Assembly: GCA_018268355.1 (NCBI GenBank)
Contig: JAFDWR010000001.1
Span: forward strand, 1,079,858 to 1,143,857
Length of the DNA: 64,000 bases
From: Armatimonadota bacterium
GTDB lineage: Bacteria; Armatimonadota; Fimbriimonadia; Fimbriimonadales; Fimbriimonadaceae
Reading direction: 5' to 3'
The notes beneath the pieces were generated by a model that ran no database searches, was not told the origin of the DNA, and saw only the letters and a list, made by a program, of their open reading frames with translations. The translations under genes were made by a program, and so were the position numbers. Of the stretch, positions 7,863-15,890 are shown piece after piece. Every line of letters begins with the position of its first letter. Position 1 is the stretch's first letter.

Positions 7863-8828
7863 ATGGCACTAAAAACGAGGTACTACACGGCAAATCGCAA
7901 GATGCGAATGCAGCGCTCACCGGGCGATGTCCGCTCGACCCTTCTGATGCCCGATGCTCTTGGCAGCGTAACGGCCATCCGTCCGGCTGACTCGACGACG
8001 GTGAAGACCCTCACCTACACCCCATATGGCCTCGGTTCGAGCTTAGGGTCTCGCTACGGCTGGGTCGGGACGTGGGGTTACCGCGCAAATCCATATGGGC
8101 GCACGCCGAGCCACTACGTTCGCGCAAGGCACTTTGAAGTTAACAATGGACTGTGGACAACAAAAGATGCTTACTGGCCCGACGAAAGTGCCATCGGATA
8201 CGCAAGTGGCTCGCCCCTAAAATACATAGATGCTAGCGGAAATGCGAAGTGTCAATCGTCCACAGCGATATGCTGTTCAAAAGCTAGTGTAGAGAGTCAG
8301 CTATTTGCCCTCAGAAACTACTGTGATCCGAATAACCAGATAAACGGCGGATGGTCAAAATGCTCAGCGCAAGAGTTTAAATCTAGTTGCTTTGCGAGCT
8401 TGAAGACCGGTGAGTTCAGTTGCGAGATAGTAAAATTGCGTTTGCAGCAGGTGATTAACGATTGCTCGTTCTTTGGGCGAGGGCAGGGGTACGCGACTGA
8501 TGAAAAGCTTGCGGGTACCCAGATTTGCTGCGAAGAAAGGGGAATATACCACGATTGTGGTATATTTTGTTGTCGACGTAACTTGAAGTTCGATCCGTGC
8601 GTCAATTACTGCATTGCCAAGCACGAGGAGCATCACAGTAGCGATTGTAGGAAAACAAGTCAATGGCAGTATGCCCGGCGTCCAGAGCCGTGTGCATATT
8701 TCGCTCAAGCTGAGTGTTTCTTCAATCTAAATGCTAAGCGTTGCGGCTTGAGCTGGGGTATGTTCACCGGTTACCAAAAATGCAAAGAAAAGGCTATGGG
8801 AGACTGCCCGCTAAGGACGAAAAAGTGA
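7863..8828 (+). CDS. Orphan Rhs-type protein with cysteine-rich HExxH tip (cassette 4)
   Basis: The protein has 321 residues from the ATG at 7863, where homology to the other cassettes begins. The frame stays open upstream to 7623, but that part has no RHS similarity and overlaps the glycosyltransferase region. Residues 1-93 are the RHS core and the boundary motif is IDASG near residue 127. The tip has about 21 cysteines (ICCS, ICCEE, CGIFCCRR). HEEHH at residues 254-258 is an HExxH motif, followed by PCAYFAQAECFF, which echoes the motif after the HExxH in cassette 3. The stop overlaps the next gene as GTGA. Confidence 0.75.
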   Translation: MALKTRYYTANRKMRMQRSPGDVRSTLLMPDALGSVTAIRPADSTTVKTLTYTPYGLGSSLGSRYGWVGTWGYRANPYGRTPSHYVRARHFEVNNGLWTTKDAYWPDESAIGYASGSPLKYIDASGNAKCQSSTAICCSKASVESQLFALRNYCDPNNQINGGWSKCSAQEFKSSCFASLKTGEFSCEIVKLRLQQVINDCSFFGRGQGYATDEKLAGTQICCEERGIYHDCGIFCCRRNLKFDPCVNYCIAKHEEHHSSDCRKTSQWQYARRPEPCAYFAQAECFFNLNAKRCGLSWGMFTGYQKCKEKAMGDCPLRTKK

Positions 8829-9724
8829 TTCTCTCCGCTCTATTGTTCCTCCAGAAGAACGCTGGCCAAGTGATAGTGTATGGCTCGGTGAATGCTAAGC
8901 ATGAACTCGTTATGACGCGAGTCGAGGTCCGGAGCGGTGTTGCCGAAAAGTGCCCAGCGGACTTGCACTTCCAGCTCAGGAACAAAGCAAAACTAGTCGA
9001 GGTCAAAGTCTCGCCAGAGGGAACGCATGCTGAAATAATCACGGACTACACGATTCCGCCGAGCAGCGAGTACTCAAGTGAATTCCAATCGCCTGAGCAC
9101 AAGCGTTTTCGTGATCTCTGGATCATGGACATACGGACGATGAAAATTACGGGTCATCTCCATCTTAGTTCAAGTTCATTTGATCTTAAGTGGACAGGCA
9201 ACAAGGCGCTTCTTGTGCCGATAAGAGGAGGAAGAGCCGTTCAATTGCTCGTCAGTCAGCATGGTAGAGTTGCAAGAGCTGGATATGTCCGCAATGATCC
9301 GTATCCGATGGCCGCTCATGCCAGAGAGGCATCAGATTTCCTGAACGGTCAAGGGTATACCTTTGCAATGACGAGTCGTGCGGGCGATTCGATAGATGCT
9401 ACTCGTGCAGACAACGTGAGCGGAGAATTGGTGGTTTCACCGGAAGGTGATCTCATTCTTGTTACTGTATTCGACAAAGATTCGCCGGGTTATGCTAAAA
9501 GCCTTTGCCTGAGGAAAGAAATGGGTACTTGGAGAAGCGAGAACGTAGCGGCTGAAAGGGTTGTTCGGTACACACTGTTTCGAGATTCATTCGTGGCCCA
9601 GGTGTATCGTTCAAGGGAGTGCTTGCTTTTTGACCGCCGAACACTTCGGGTAATATGCTCCTTTTTCTGCGATAAATTTGATATGGGCCCTCTTGCCACT
9701 CAGTCAGCATTGGCCAATCCCTAA
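8825..9724 (+). CDS. Candidate immunity protein of cassette 4, beta-propeller-like
   Basis: The protein has 299 residues from the GTG in the GTGA overlap at 8825. The N-terminus (VILSALLFLQK) is hydrophobic. The rest reads like repeated four-strand blades: VVSPEGDLILVTVFDKD, LWIMDIRTMKITGHLHL and FDLKWTGNKALLVPIRGG are typical of WD40-like or TolB-like propellers, although I cannot count blades reliably. Translational coupling to the tip suggests an immunity role. It is far larger than the partners of cassettes 1 and 2. An ordinary propeller protein that happens to follow the cassette is the alternative. Confidence 0.6.
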   Translation: MILSALLFLQKNAGQVIVYGSVNAKHELVMTRVEVRSGVAEKCPADLHFQLRNKAKLVEVKVSPEGTHAEIITDYTIPPSSEYSSEFQSPEHKRFRDLWIMDIRTMKITGHLHLSSSSFDLKWTGNKALLVPIRGGRAVQLLVSQHGRVARAGYVRNDPYPMAAHAREASDFLNGQGYTFAMTSRAGDSIDATRADNVSGELVVSPEGDLILVTVFDKDSPGYAKSLCLRKEMGTWRSENVAAERVVRYTLFRDSFVAQVYRSRECLLFDRRTLRVICSFFCDKFDMGPLATQSALANP

Positions 9725-10433
9725 CGGTCGGGAGAAGTTGTTTATGTCTAGGCCAATTAGCGCGCATCTTAGATTGTAAGTGAGCAGGCTTTCTCAGAGA
9801 ATTAACTTTGGGAGGTCTCCGACTGGGATCTCGGCAATAACTGATTCAGTATCAACGATATCTTAACTATTCTCGCATGACGAGGGTCCTTGGCTGGACG
9901 TCACGTCGCACTCTTGGTCGAAGACGAGTGCCATTCGGTCTATTCATCTTTGGACTGAGATGTTGATTTGTGTGATTTAAGCGTTTTTCGCTAAGTTCTC
10001 ACGAAACTTGCACCTTAGCTTGTACTCCAGGGGCATTAACAGAATGAGCAAGGGTTCGGTTTCGATAAAGTAGCCATTTTGAACTTTTGGCAGATCGAAC
10101 GAGTTAGCCTCTTCAGGGTTCGAGAATATGTATAGGATGGGATCGGATGGGATATCGGTAAATCATAAGTTCGGGCTAGCCTTGAGGCCCGAAGGGTGAG
10201 GCATTTGTTACGACACTAGGTATGTCGGCGGGCAGGCTTTCACAATGGTCGCATGTATGGCAGGAGTCTCATCAGGTTGAGTTCGGCAGTCAAAGGACTC
10301 GTTTCTCGTTTTCCACAGCGTCGCACAGCGCGGGATCTGGTCTTTCAAGTGTCTCTCAATTGGAGGATAAATGGAGGTCGACTAAGAGACGACAGTAGCC
10401 TCAGTTGGATGGCGGCGACGATACAGAATCCCC
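9725..10433. other. Long stretch without genes at the right end of the Rhs island
   Basis: About 700 bases hold no convincing gene on either strand. A weak hairpin is visible at 10170-10193 (7-bp stem, 10-base loop). The stretch ends at a tRNA-Val 3' fragment. It may be eroded junction sequence of an integrated element. Confidence 0.5.
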
Positions 10434-10478
10434 TTGACACTGTAGGGGTCACAGGTTCAAGTCCTGTACCGCCCACCA
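10434..10478 (+). other. 3' part of tRNA-Val(GAC), candidate attachment-site scar
   Basis: The sequence reads as a tRNA from the anticodon loop onward: loop TTGACAC (anticodon GAC at 10436-10438), 3' anticodon stem TGTAG, variable region GGGTC, T-arm ACAGG-TTCAAGT-CCTGT, acceptor strand ACCGCCC and ACCA. No matching GGGCGGT 5' acceptor strand or correctly spaced 5' anticodon stem exists upstream, so the gene is incomplete. Integrases often target this part of a tRNA, leaving the intact tRNA at the far end of the element and a 3' copy here. A terminator follows within 25 bases. Confidence 0.7.
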
Positions 10479-10499
10479 TCTTTTGGAACCTAAACGAGA

Positions 10500-10520
10500 C
10501 CGCTTATGGCGGCTTTTTTT
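10500..10520 (+). terminator. Intrinsic terminator behind the tRNA-Val fragment
   Basis: A short stem CCGC/GCGG with loop TTATG is followed by a run of seven T (10514-10520). It is placed as the terminator of the original tRNA gene would be. Confidence 0.65.
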
Positions 10521-10539
10521 GTTGTTGGGGCGTCCCGTC

Positions 10540-10603
10540 GCGCCTCTTCGAGGCCACGTCCTTCCTCGCTTCGCTCGGACTTCGCCTCGGCGCGCCGACG
10601 GGC
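10540..10603. repeat. GC-rich intergenic repeat, divergent copy
   Basis: This stretch (CGCGCCTCTTCGAGGCC ... CTCGCTTCGCTCGGACTTCG ... CTCGGCGCG) is a divergent relative of the two near-identical elements at 46497-46595 and 47125-47223, sharing the order 'gaggcc, ccttcctcgct, gctcgg, cgcctcggcgcg'. It is noncoding. Confidence 0.6.
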
Positions 10604-10670
10604 TCATTCGATGCCGGCCAATAGAAGGTCTTGCACTTTGTCATCCACATCCAGAGCGTCCGTGGCCAGA

Positions 10671-10910
10671 TTATCGGACCAATAAAGTCCGCACGAGCCA
10701 GATGACCACGTTCAGGACGAACGAAGCCGCGATGATCGCGAGAACCACATTGGGCAACCTCTTCTGAGTCACTTTCGATCTGACCTGATAGACCTGGCCA
10801 AACAGCATGAAGTGACCCGGGAAGCCAGCAATCCAGGCTATCTGGATAGCATCTGCCTTTGGGAAGTGGTCTGGCCTGAGTGTGAAATTGAGTCTGACGG
10901 AGTGATTCAA
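10671..10910 (-). CDS. Small membrane protein, hypothetical
   Basis: The reading frame gives 79 residues, with one clear C-terminal transmembrane segment (VVLAIIAASFVLNVVIWLV) flanked by basic residues and a soluble N-terminal half. No family is recognised. The 5' end is uncertain. It stands alone between the tRNA-Val scar and the regulator at 11270. It could be a chance frame; the well-formed membrane segment is the main support. Confidence 0.4.
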   Translation of the reverse strand: MNHSVRLNFTLRPDHFPKADAIQIAWIAGFPGHFMLFGQVYQVRSKVTQKRLPNVVLAIIAASFVLNVVIWLVRTLLVR

Positions 10911-11269
10911 TTCTGAAGGACGGTTCTCGACAAATAATGATGGCTAGTTTGCATCGGAGCAATGTATTAGATTCTGGTCACCGGCATCTGAGCCAAGCGG
11001 GCAAGATTGAGCGTGAACGAAACGGTCGGCGTGGGTTCTGATCTTGGTCGCCGGGAGCTTTGGGCTGCAAGTGGCCGTCAATGCCCTGATTGAACATAAC
11101 TCCGGGTGCGACGAAACGGGCCCTAACGGGGAGGGACGTGCGTGTTGCGAATTGCGTCCAGGAATCTCCACCAACTTCAACCGATGTACCTCGTCTACAT
11201 CCGTCGCTCACTACATTTGGACCGCAGTCCGGGCGGCTGAGACGTTTCGATCGGGTATGCCTATTAGCC

Positions 11270-12997
11270 GTGAAGGGGCCGGACTCTATCCAAATCTCGC
11301 TCCTCGGGGCCAAGGCTCTGCGCCGCGGTAAGCGAGTTGTAGTGCCAGGCAACCTATTGCTATGCCTGGCCGCGTCACACCCGAATCCTGTTCAGCGCGA
11401 AGATCTGGTTGACGCACTTTATGGCGAAGACGCCAACGCCGACGCGCGCAATCGTTTTCGCGTATCGATGTCCCGCCTGAGACGCTTGGTTCCACTCGTT
11501 GAAACGGAGGACTCCGTTTCGTTGGACGCAAGTCAAGTCGAGGTCGACATTGCCCTTATTAAGAAGCGCCTTGCAGAAATCGAGCTTGAACCGGCGGTCG
11601 AAACGGAAGTTGCCATGCTCAAAGAGCTGCTTTTCACCTTGCGCATGGTGCTGTTTCCGAAGGCTACTTCTGAGTGGGAGATGAAAGCCCAGGCTGCTTG
11701 GAGCCAAACCGCTTGTCGGACTCTTGAGCGGCTTGGCATTTTGGCCGAGGAGATGTTGGACTACTCCACGGCCGCAGACGCCGCCGAAGCGGCACTCGAG
11801 CATTATCCATTTGACACTGGAAGTTGGGAGCGGTTTCTTCGAGCGGCAACCCGGCTGGGGCGGGGCGCAGAGGCGGGTCGGCGCCTTGCAGCAGCCCAGC
11901 GTCGCGCCAAGGCAGAAAGCTGGCCCAGCGCTGACAGCTTAAAGTCGCTGGTCGTGGAACGCGAAGACCAAGATTCTCTTGGGCCCGTACTTTCACCTGG
12001 TGAAAGCACTGCCCTGGAGAGGTTTTTTCGGCGAACGCTGTTGCAGGAACCGAGCCTGGCCGTGGAGATTTTGGGAAGCACGAGTTTCCGACCGGAGGTC
12101 ATTCGTTCACCCCGAGCAGTGCTTCCCCTTCTTCGAGAAGCCTTATCCCTCTCGGGCGGAAGTGCTGAAGCGCGTGAACGAATCCACGTTCGGGTCATCA
12201 CGGCCTTGAGTCTTTTGGAAGCGGACGCCGAAGTACTCGCTGCTACAAAGCTCTTTCTCTCGCAATCGGTCGCTCCGGCTCGACGCCGGATCGCTCTTTT
12301 AAACGCTTCATTTGCTCACGCCACCCAGGGGGACCTGGCTAAAGCGATCGAATGCGTCGAGGAAGCCATGAGTTTGGCGTCGGGGCCCCACGCCGAGTAC
12401 GATCGCCAGGAATGTCGAGCGCAAAGGGCAACCTTCTTTTTGATGCGTGGCGACCTTGACGCGGCGGAATTGGATTTCCGAGAATCGATTGATTTCTTGA
12501 TCAATGCCCACCGTGAAGGGGCCGAAAAAGATCTTCTCTCAGTAAGCGGGAATCTCGGTCTTTGCCTGTTGATGCAGGGCCGAATTGAGGATGCCATCAA
12601 CGCGCTTCGACCGGTTGTTCAGAAAGCCCGTTGGTTGGATGCGAGGGACATCCTCGCCATCCACGCCCCAGTACTTGGCCTTGCCCTGGCGCGATCTGGA
12701 CAGCACGCCGGGCCGTTGATGACACAGGGGCTTCGGCTTGCCTACCGGTTGAGCACGCGGAGAGTATTAGTGGCGGCAGCACTGGTCGGGCAATCGCTTA
12801 ATGCCCTTGAGGCAGATCCCAAATTTGAGGTCCTTCTGGAAGCTTGGGGCCACCGCCGCCAGACGGCGACGGCCCTCAGCGCCATTGACCAATTCCTTTA
12901 CGCGCCTGTACTCCACCTGCAACCGACCGTTAACCGGCCGCTGGTAGATTTTGTGCGTGAGACCTTGTACATCACTTCGCGCGTCGGCGGCGAATAA
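11270..12997 (+). CDS. SARP/BTAD-family regulator with TPR-like repeats
   Basis: The protein has 575 residues from the GTG at 11270. The frame is open further upstream to a TTG at 11090, but that part has no domain-like sequence. Residues ~1-90 look like an OmpR-type winged helix of SARP proteins (ISLLGAKALRRG ... LLLCLAASHPNPVQREDLVDALYG ... FRVSMSRLRR). A BTAD-like helical region follows (YSTAADAAEAALEHYPFDTGSWERFLRAATRLG is split over ~180-215), then helical TPR-like repeats. Such proteins are usually transcription activators that sense partners through the repeats. The target is unknown. About 360 bases upstream (10911-11269) hold no other gene that I can support. Confidence 0.7.
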   Translation: MKGPDSIQISLLGAKALRRGKRVVVPGNLLLCLAASHPNPVQREDLVDALYGEDANADARNRFRVSMSRLRRLVPLVETEDSVSLDASQVEVDIALIKKRLAEIELEPAVETEVAMLKELLFTLRMVLFPKATSEWEMKAQAAWSQTACRTLERLGILAEEMLDYSTAADAAEAALEHYPFDTGSWERFLRAATRLGRGAEAGRRLAAAQRRAKAESWPSADSLKSLVVEREDQDSLGPVLSPGESTALERFFRRTLLQEPSLAVEILGSTSFRPEVIRSPRAVLPLLREALSLSGGSAEARERIHVRVITALSLLEADAEVLAATKLFLSQSVAPARRRIALLNASFAHATQGDLAKAIECVEEAMSLASGPHAEYDRQECRAQRATFFLMRGDLDAAELDFRESIDFLINAHREGAEKDLLSVSGNLGLCLLMQGRIEDAINALRPVVQKARWLDARDILAIHAPVLGLALARSGQHAGPLMTQGLRLAYRLSTRRVLVAAALVGQSLNALEADPKFEVLLEAWGHRRQTATALSAIDQFLYAPVLHLQPTVNRPLVDFVRETLYITSRVGGE

Positions 12998-13619
12998 ATG
13001 CCAGCGTCCCTGCACCAAGCACGGCAAGGGTCGTTGGCTCTGGCACAACGGTCGGAGCCTGGAACGTACTGGCTTCGGTGATGGCAACATCATCAAAGTA
13101 GTTGCGGGCGAACGGAATCGTTGGTCCGTTTCGAACGAGCCGCACCATCATCGACGTGTTGTCAGCCGTGAACGTGGTGAAGGCAAAGTGCCACCGATCG
13201 GTCGTGTCGGGCGTTAAAGCTAGCCCAATGCCGGCGGTTTGGTACCACGCTTGCCCGCCGTAGTTGCCGACGTCGATGGCGATCGAACCACCAGTTTCCG
13301 GTCCGCCCATAAAGGTGCTCAACACGTATTGGCGACCGACAATCAGTCCCGACACCTGGTTAAGCATGGCGTACCCGCCAGTATACGGACTAGACATTTC
13401 GCCGACCCGAGTACCCACCATTACAGGTTGAGTTACGCTTGCAATTCCGGCTGCGTTGTTGAGTGGGAACCATGACGACAATGGGTCGGTGGGCTCAAAG
13501 GTACCGCCCGGTATGGTGGTGTAGTTGCCGACGCCGAAGGGTCCAGAGTAGACCCCGCTTTGTGCGGCTGCCGATGAGGTCACAAAGAGAAAGGAAAGAA
13601 GGATGATGGATTGCTTCAC
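12972..13619 (-). CDS. PEP-CTERM-anchored extracellular protein
   Basis: The protein has 215 residues from the GTG at 13619, which has GGAG seven bases upstream and a signal peptide directly behind it (VKQSIILLSFLFVTSSAAAQ). The middle is beta-rich, jelly-roll-like secreted material. The C-terminus is a classic PEP-CTERM sorting signal: VVPEPTTL, a short hydrophobic helix and an RRRR tail. In known systems exosortase cleaves this signal and the protein is exported to the surface or biofilm matrix. Its 3' end overlaps the convergent regulator gene by 26 bases. Ligand and role are not visible. Confidence 0.85.
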   Translation of the reverse strand: MKQSIILLSFLFVTSSAAAQSGVYSGPFGVGNYTTIPGGTFEPTDPLSSWFPLNNAAGIASVTQPVMVGTRVGEMSSPYTGGYAMLNQVSGLIVGRQYVLSTFMGGPETGGSIAIDVGNYGGQAWYQTAGIGLALTPDTTDRWHFAFTTFTADNTSMMVRLVRNGPTIPFARNYFDDVAITEASTFQAPTVVPEPTTLAVLGAGTLAFIRRRRAK

Positions 13620-13953
13620 AGAGGATCTCCTTTTCAAGGCGAAGTCGCCTCGGGCTTTAGTGTCCATCGCGTGGCATTACCGCACCATTACACTCTTGGT
13701 ATCTACTAAATCCACCGACAACGACTCATTTGAGATCACGCGGCAGACGTCGTGAGATCGAATCTCATCACCTCAACCCAAATTCAAATGACGGGGGCGG
13801 ACATAATAGCCTCCATTTCCAGATTCGCATTCGAGAGTCTCTAACCATCCACTAAGTTGACCTGCAGTAGGCCGTTTCTATAGTCTCGATTTCTTCGTAG
13901 GATGGGCTTAGGCGACCAGGCGGCATTCACCGCCCGGTCGGCGCGAGGCTCCC
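13620..13953. other. Intergenic stretch upstream of the PEP-CTERM gene
   Basis: Some 334 bases separate the PEP-CTERM gene start from the end of the cstB-like gene. Apart from the ribosome-binding site of the PEP-CTERM gene I see no supported feature. Confidence 0.5.
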
Positions 13954-15297
13954 TCACTTCGCCAGAGCCGCGATGCCAGAGGGGATCTCGACGACCTTCT
14001 CAAACCCCGCTTGCTTCAGCAGCGAAACCGCGATGGGTGAGCGTCCGCCCGAGGCACAATGGACGGCGATCTTTCGATCGCGGGGCAGCTCGGCAAGGCG
14101 ATCGCGAAGGTAGCCGAGCGGGATGTGCTTCGAGCCCTCTTGGTGGAAGCTGCGCCACTCATTGATGCCGCGCACGTCGAGCACGATCTCCGAGCCATCG
14201 AGCTCCTGGAAGGTGGTTTGCTCGAACGACGTGAATCCCGAGGGGTCGAGGTTTGTGGGCTTGATCCAACCCGACACCACGTCCAGACCGATCGTCGCCA
14301 TGTCGCGCGCAGCCTGATTGGCCTCTTCCTGCGAATCAGCAATCAGGGTGATCGGCTCGTCGTACTTCAGCAGCCAGCCCGCCCAGTTGGTGATTCCCAT
14401 GCCGCCCGGAATGACCAGCGATCCGCGGAAGTAGTTGCCGCGCACCGTCTTGCCCGCCCGAACGTCGACCAGGATCGCTCCCGGACTTGTCGTCTCGAGG
14501 ACGAGGGGCAGGTGGCCGAGCACGGCGGGGCCAACCTTGTTGAGCCGCTTCATCTCCTTGAAGTAGAAAGGTGGCTCCGGCTGTCCGCTGAGAACTGCTT
14601 CGACAAACTGGTCCTGGTCCGCAATCTGGAAGGCCCAGTTCGTCTTTCGCTCGTAGCCGAGGCTTGAGACCGGACTGCCGCCGAGCGACTTGCCGCACGC
14701 CGAACCCGCACCATGGGCTGGCCAAATCAGCAGTGAGTCGGGGAGGTCTGCCATCTTCCGGAGGGATTCGAAGAGCGTCTTCGCGCCCAAGACCATGGTC
14801 CCCTCGAAATTAGCCGCTCGCTCAAGAAGGTCGGGCCGACCAACGTCACCGACAAAGATGAAGTCGCCGGTAAAGAGCGAATGAGGAATCTCACCGGCTG
14901 GGTGATCCGTGAGCAAGAACGACATATGCTCGGGGGTATGGCCCGGCGTATGGATCGCCTTCAGCGAGAGATTCCCCACCTGGATGACAAAGCCATCTTT
15001 CATGAGGACGGCCTTGGGATCGTCGGCAAAGGCGTACTTCCATAGGTCGTCGCCTTCATCGCTGAGATACATCGTGGCCCCGGTCGCGGCCGAGAGTTCG
15101 CGGCTACCGGAAAGGAAGTCGGCATGGATGTGCGTTTCCGTGACGGCCGTGATGCGCAGGTTCTGGGCAGCCGCCATGGCAAGGTAGGGTTCGATGTCGC
15201 GAAGAGGGTCAACCACGATCGCCTCACCGGTTGCGCCGCAACCAACAAGGTAGCTGGCCTGAGCAAGTTTTTCGTCGTAAAAGTTGCGAATGATCAT
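13954..15297 (-). CDS. cstB: CstB-like persulfide dioxygenase-rhodanese fusion
   Basis: The protein has 447 residues, the usual length of CstB-type fusions. An N-terminal metallo-beta-lactamase fold carries THIHADF (H56, H58, D60), HTPGHTPEH, FTGDFIF and a WPAHGAGSACG ligand. A degenerate rhodanese domain follows (VDVRAGKTVRGNYFRGSLVIPGG), then a second rhodanese domain with the catalytic Cys in VHCASGGRS. In characterised enzymes this oxidises persulfides to thiosulfate or sulfite with a mononuclear iron. Its start overlaps the end of the rhodanese gene by four bases, in a sulfide-handling operon with the TauE-type exporter. The symbol is by family resemblance. Confidence 0.85.
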   Translation of the reverse strand: MIIRNFYDEKLAQASYLVGCGATGEAIVVDPLRDIEPYLAMAAAQNLRITAVTETHIHADFLSGSRELSAATGATMYLSDEGDDLWKYAFADDPKAVLMKDGFVIQVGNLSLKAIHTPGHTPEHMSFLLTDHPAGEIPHSLFTGDFIFVGDVGRPDLLERAANFEGTMVLGAKTLFESLRKMADLPDSLLIWPAHGAGSACGKSLGGSPVSSLGYERKTNWAFQIADQDQFVEAVLSGQPEPPFYFKEMKRLNKVGPAVLGHLPLVLETTSPGAILVDVRAGKTVRGNYFRGSLVIPGGMGITNWAGWLLKYDEPITLIADSQEEANQAARDMATIGLDVVSGWIKPTNLDPSGFTSFEQTTFQELDGSEIVLDVRGINEWRSFHQEGSKHIPLGYLRDRLAELPRDRKIAVHCASGGRSPIAVSLLKQAGFEKVVEIPSGIAALAK

Positions 15298-15851
15298 GAC
15301 TTAGAGATCTCCTGTTTCAGTGAGGTTTGGCTACGCGAAGGTCGATTCCAGGGAAGCTTGGCGAGCACCATCGCCATGCCACAAATGTTTGTGAGTCCAG
15401 CAAAGGTCAGCCCCGCCCCAACGAACATGGCAAGGTAAATCCATGCCGGGCTCGCGAGCAGTGCCAACACGGTCCCAATGAGGACGAGCAGTCCTGCACC
15501 TAGCCGGACCTGGCGTTCGAGGGACCAACGGGTTGAGTTCGAGGCAACGGTTGGATAGCCCTTGTCCATCCAAGCCTTCGTGCCGCCTTCCACCACAACG
15601 AGGTTCTGGTGATGGTCCTGCAGAACGTCGCAGGCCAGCCCCGCTCGACGCCCACTCTGGCAGAGCAGGGCGACCTTGCCCGAAGTGAAGTCGCCGAGGC
15701 GAGCTTCTACCTGTTCAAGCGGAATGTTGATCGCCTGGGGCACGTGGCCCGCCGAAAACTCGCCCGGTGATCGTACGTCGATCAGCTGCAACGGCTCCTG
15801 GCTTTGAATCATGGCCCGGAGTTCCTGGACGTCGATGGTCTTGTTCATCAT
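15294..15851 (-). CDS. Membrane-anchored rhodanese sulfurtransferase
   Basis: The protein has 185 residues from the ATG at 15851; a second ATG follows at once at 15848. An upstream TTG frame exists but adds no domain sequence. The rhodanese domain spans residues ~1-100, with the active-site loop LLCQSGRRAG (catalytic Cys). The C-terminal ~85 residues contain two hydrophobic segments (LGAGLLVLIGTVLALLA and WIYLAMFVGAGLTFAGL) of the DUF2892 type. It probably carries sulfane sulfur at the inner membrane between the exporter and the CstB-like enzyme. A 19-bp repeat lies 20 bases before the start, as it does before the exporter gene. Confidence 0.85.
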   Translation of the reverse strand: MMNKTIDVQELRAMIQSQEPLQLIDVRSPGEFSAGHVPQAINIPLEQVEARLGDFTSGKVALLCQSGRRAGLACDVLQDHHQNLVVVEGGTKAWMDKGYPTVASNSTRWSLERQVRLGAGLLVLIGTVLALLASPAWIYLAMFVGAGLTFAGLTNICGMAMVLAKLPWNRPSRSQTSLKQEISKS

Positions 15852-15871
15852 TGCCAGGAAAGAGCCGACCT

Positions 15872-15890
15872 GCGATGCAAAGTGATTCAG
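15872..15890 (-). promoter_or_regulatory. 19-bp exact repeat upstream of the rhodanese gene
   Basis: On the minus strand this reads CTGAATCACTTTGCATCGC. The same 19 bases occur at 16656-16674, at nearly the same distance (20 versus 19 bases) before the next upstream gene's ATG. An operator or leader element for both sulfur genes is possible. The copy lies inside the end of the exporter gene. Confidence 0.5.

Noticed and set aside
1-10520. Transposase, integrase or recombinase within the Rhs island
   Set aside because: None of the open frames in this region shows such a domain; mobility is inferred only from the tRNA fragment and repeats.
10253-10624. 123-codon plus-strand open frame across the tRNA-Val fragment
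   Set aside because: It runs through a clear tRNA 3' end and terminator and has no protein-like composition or ribosome-binding site.
13735-13790. tRNA-like T-arm (GTGAG-ATCGAAT-CTCAT) in the gap before the PEP-CTERM gene
   Set aside because: The loop is not TTCGAAT, the flanking bases do not form acceptor or anticodon arms, and no CCA end is present.
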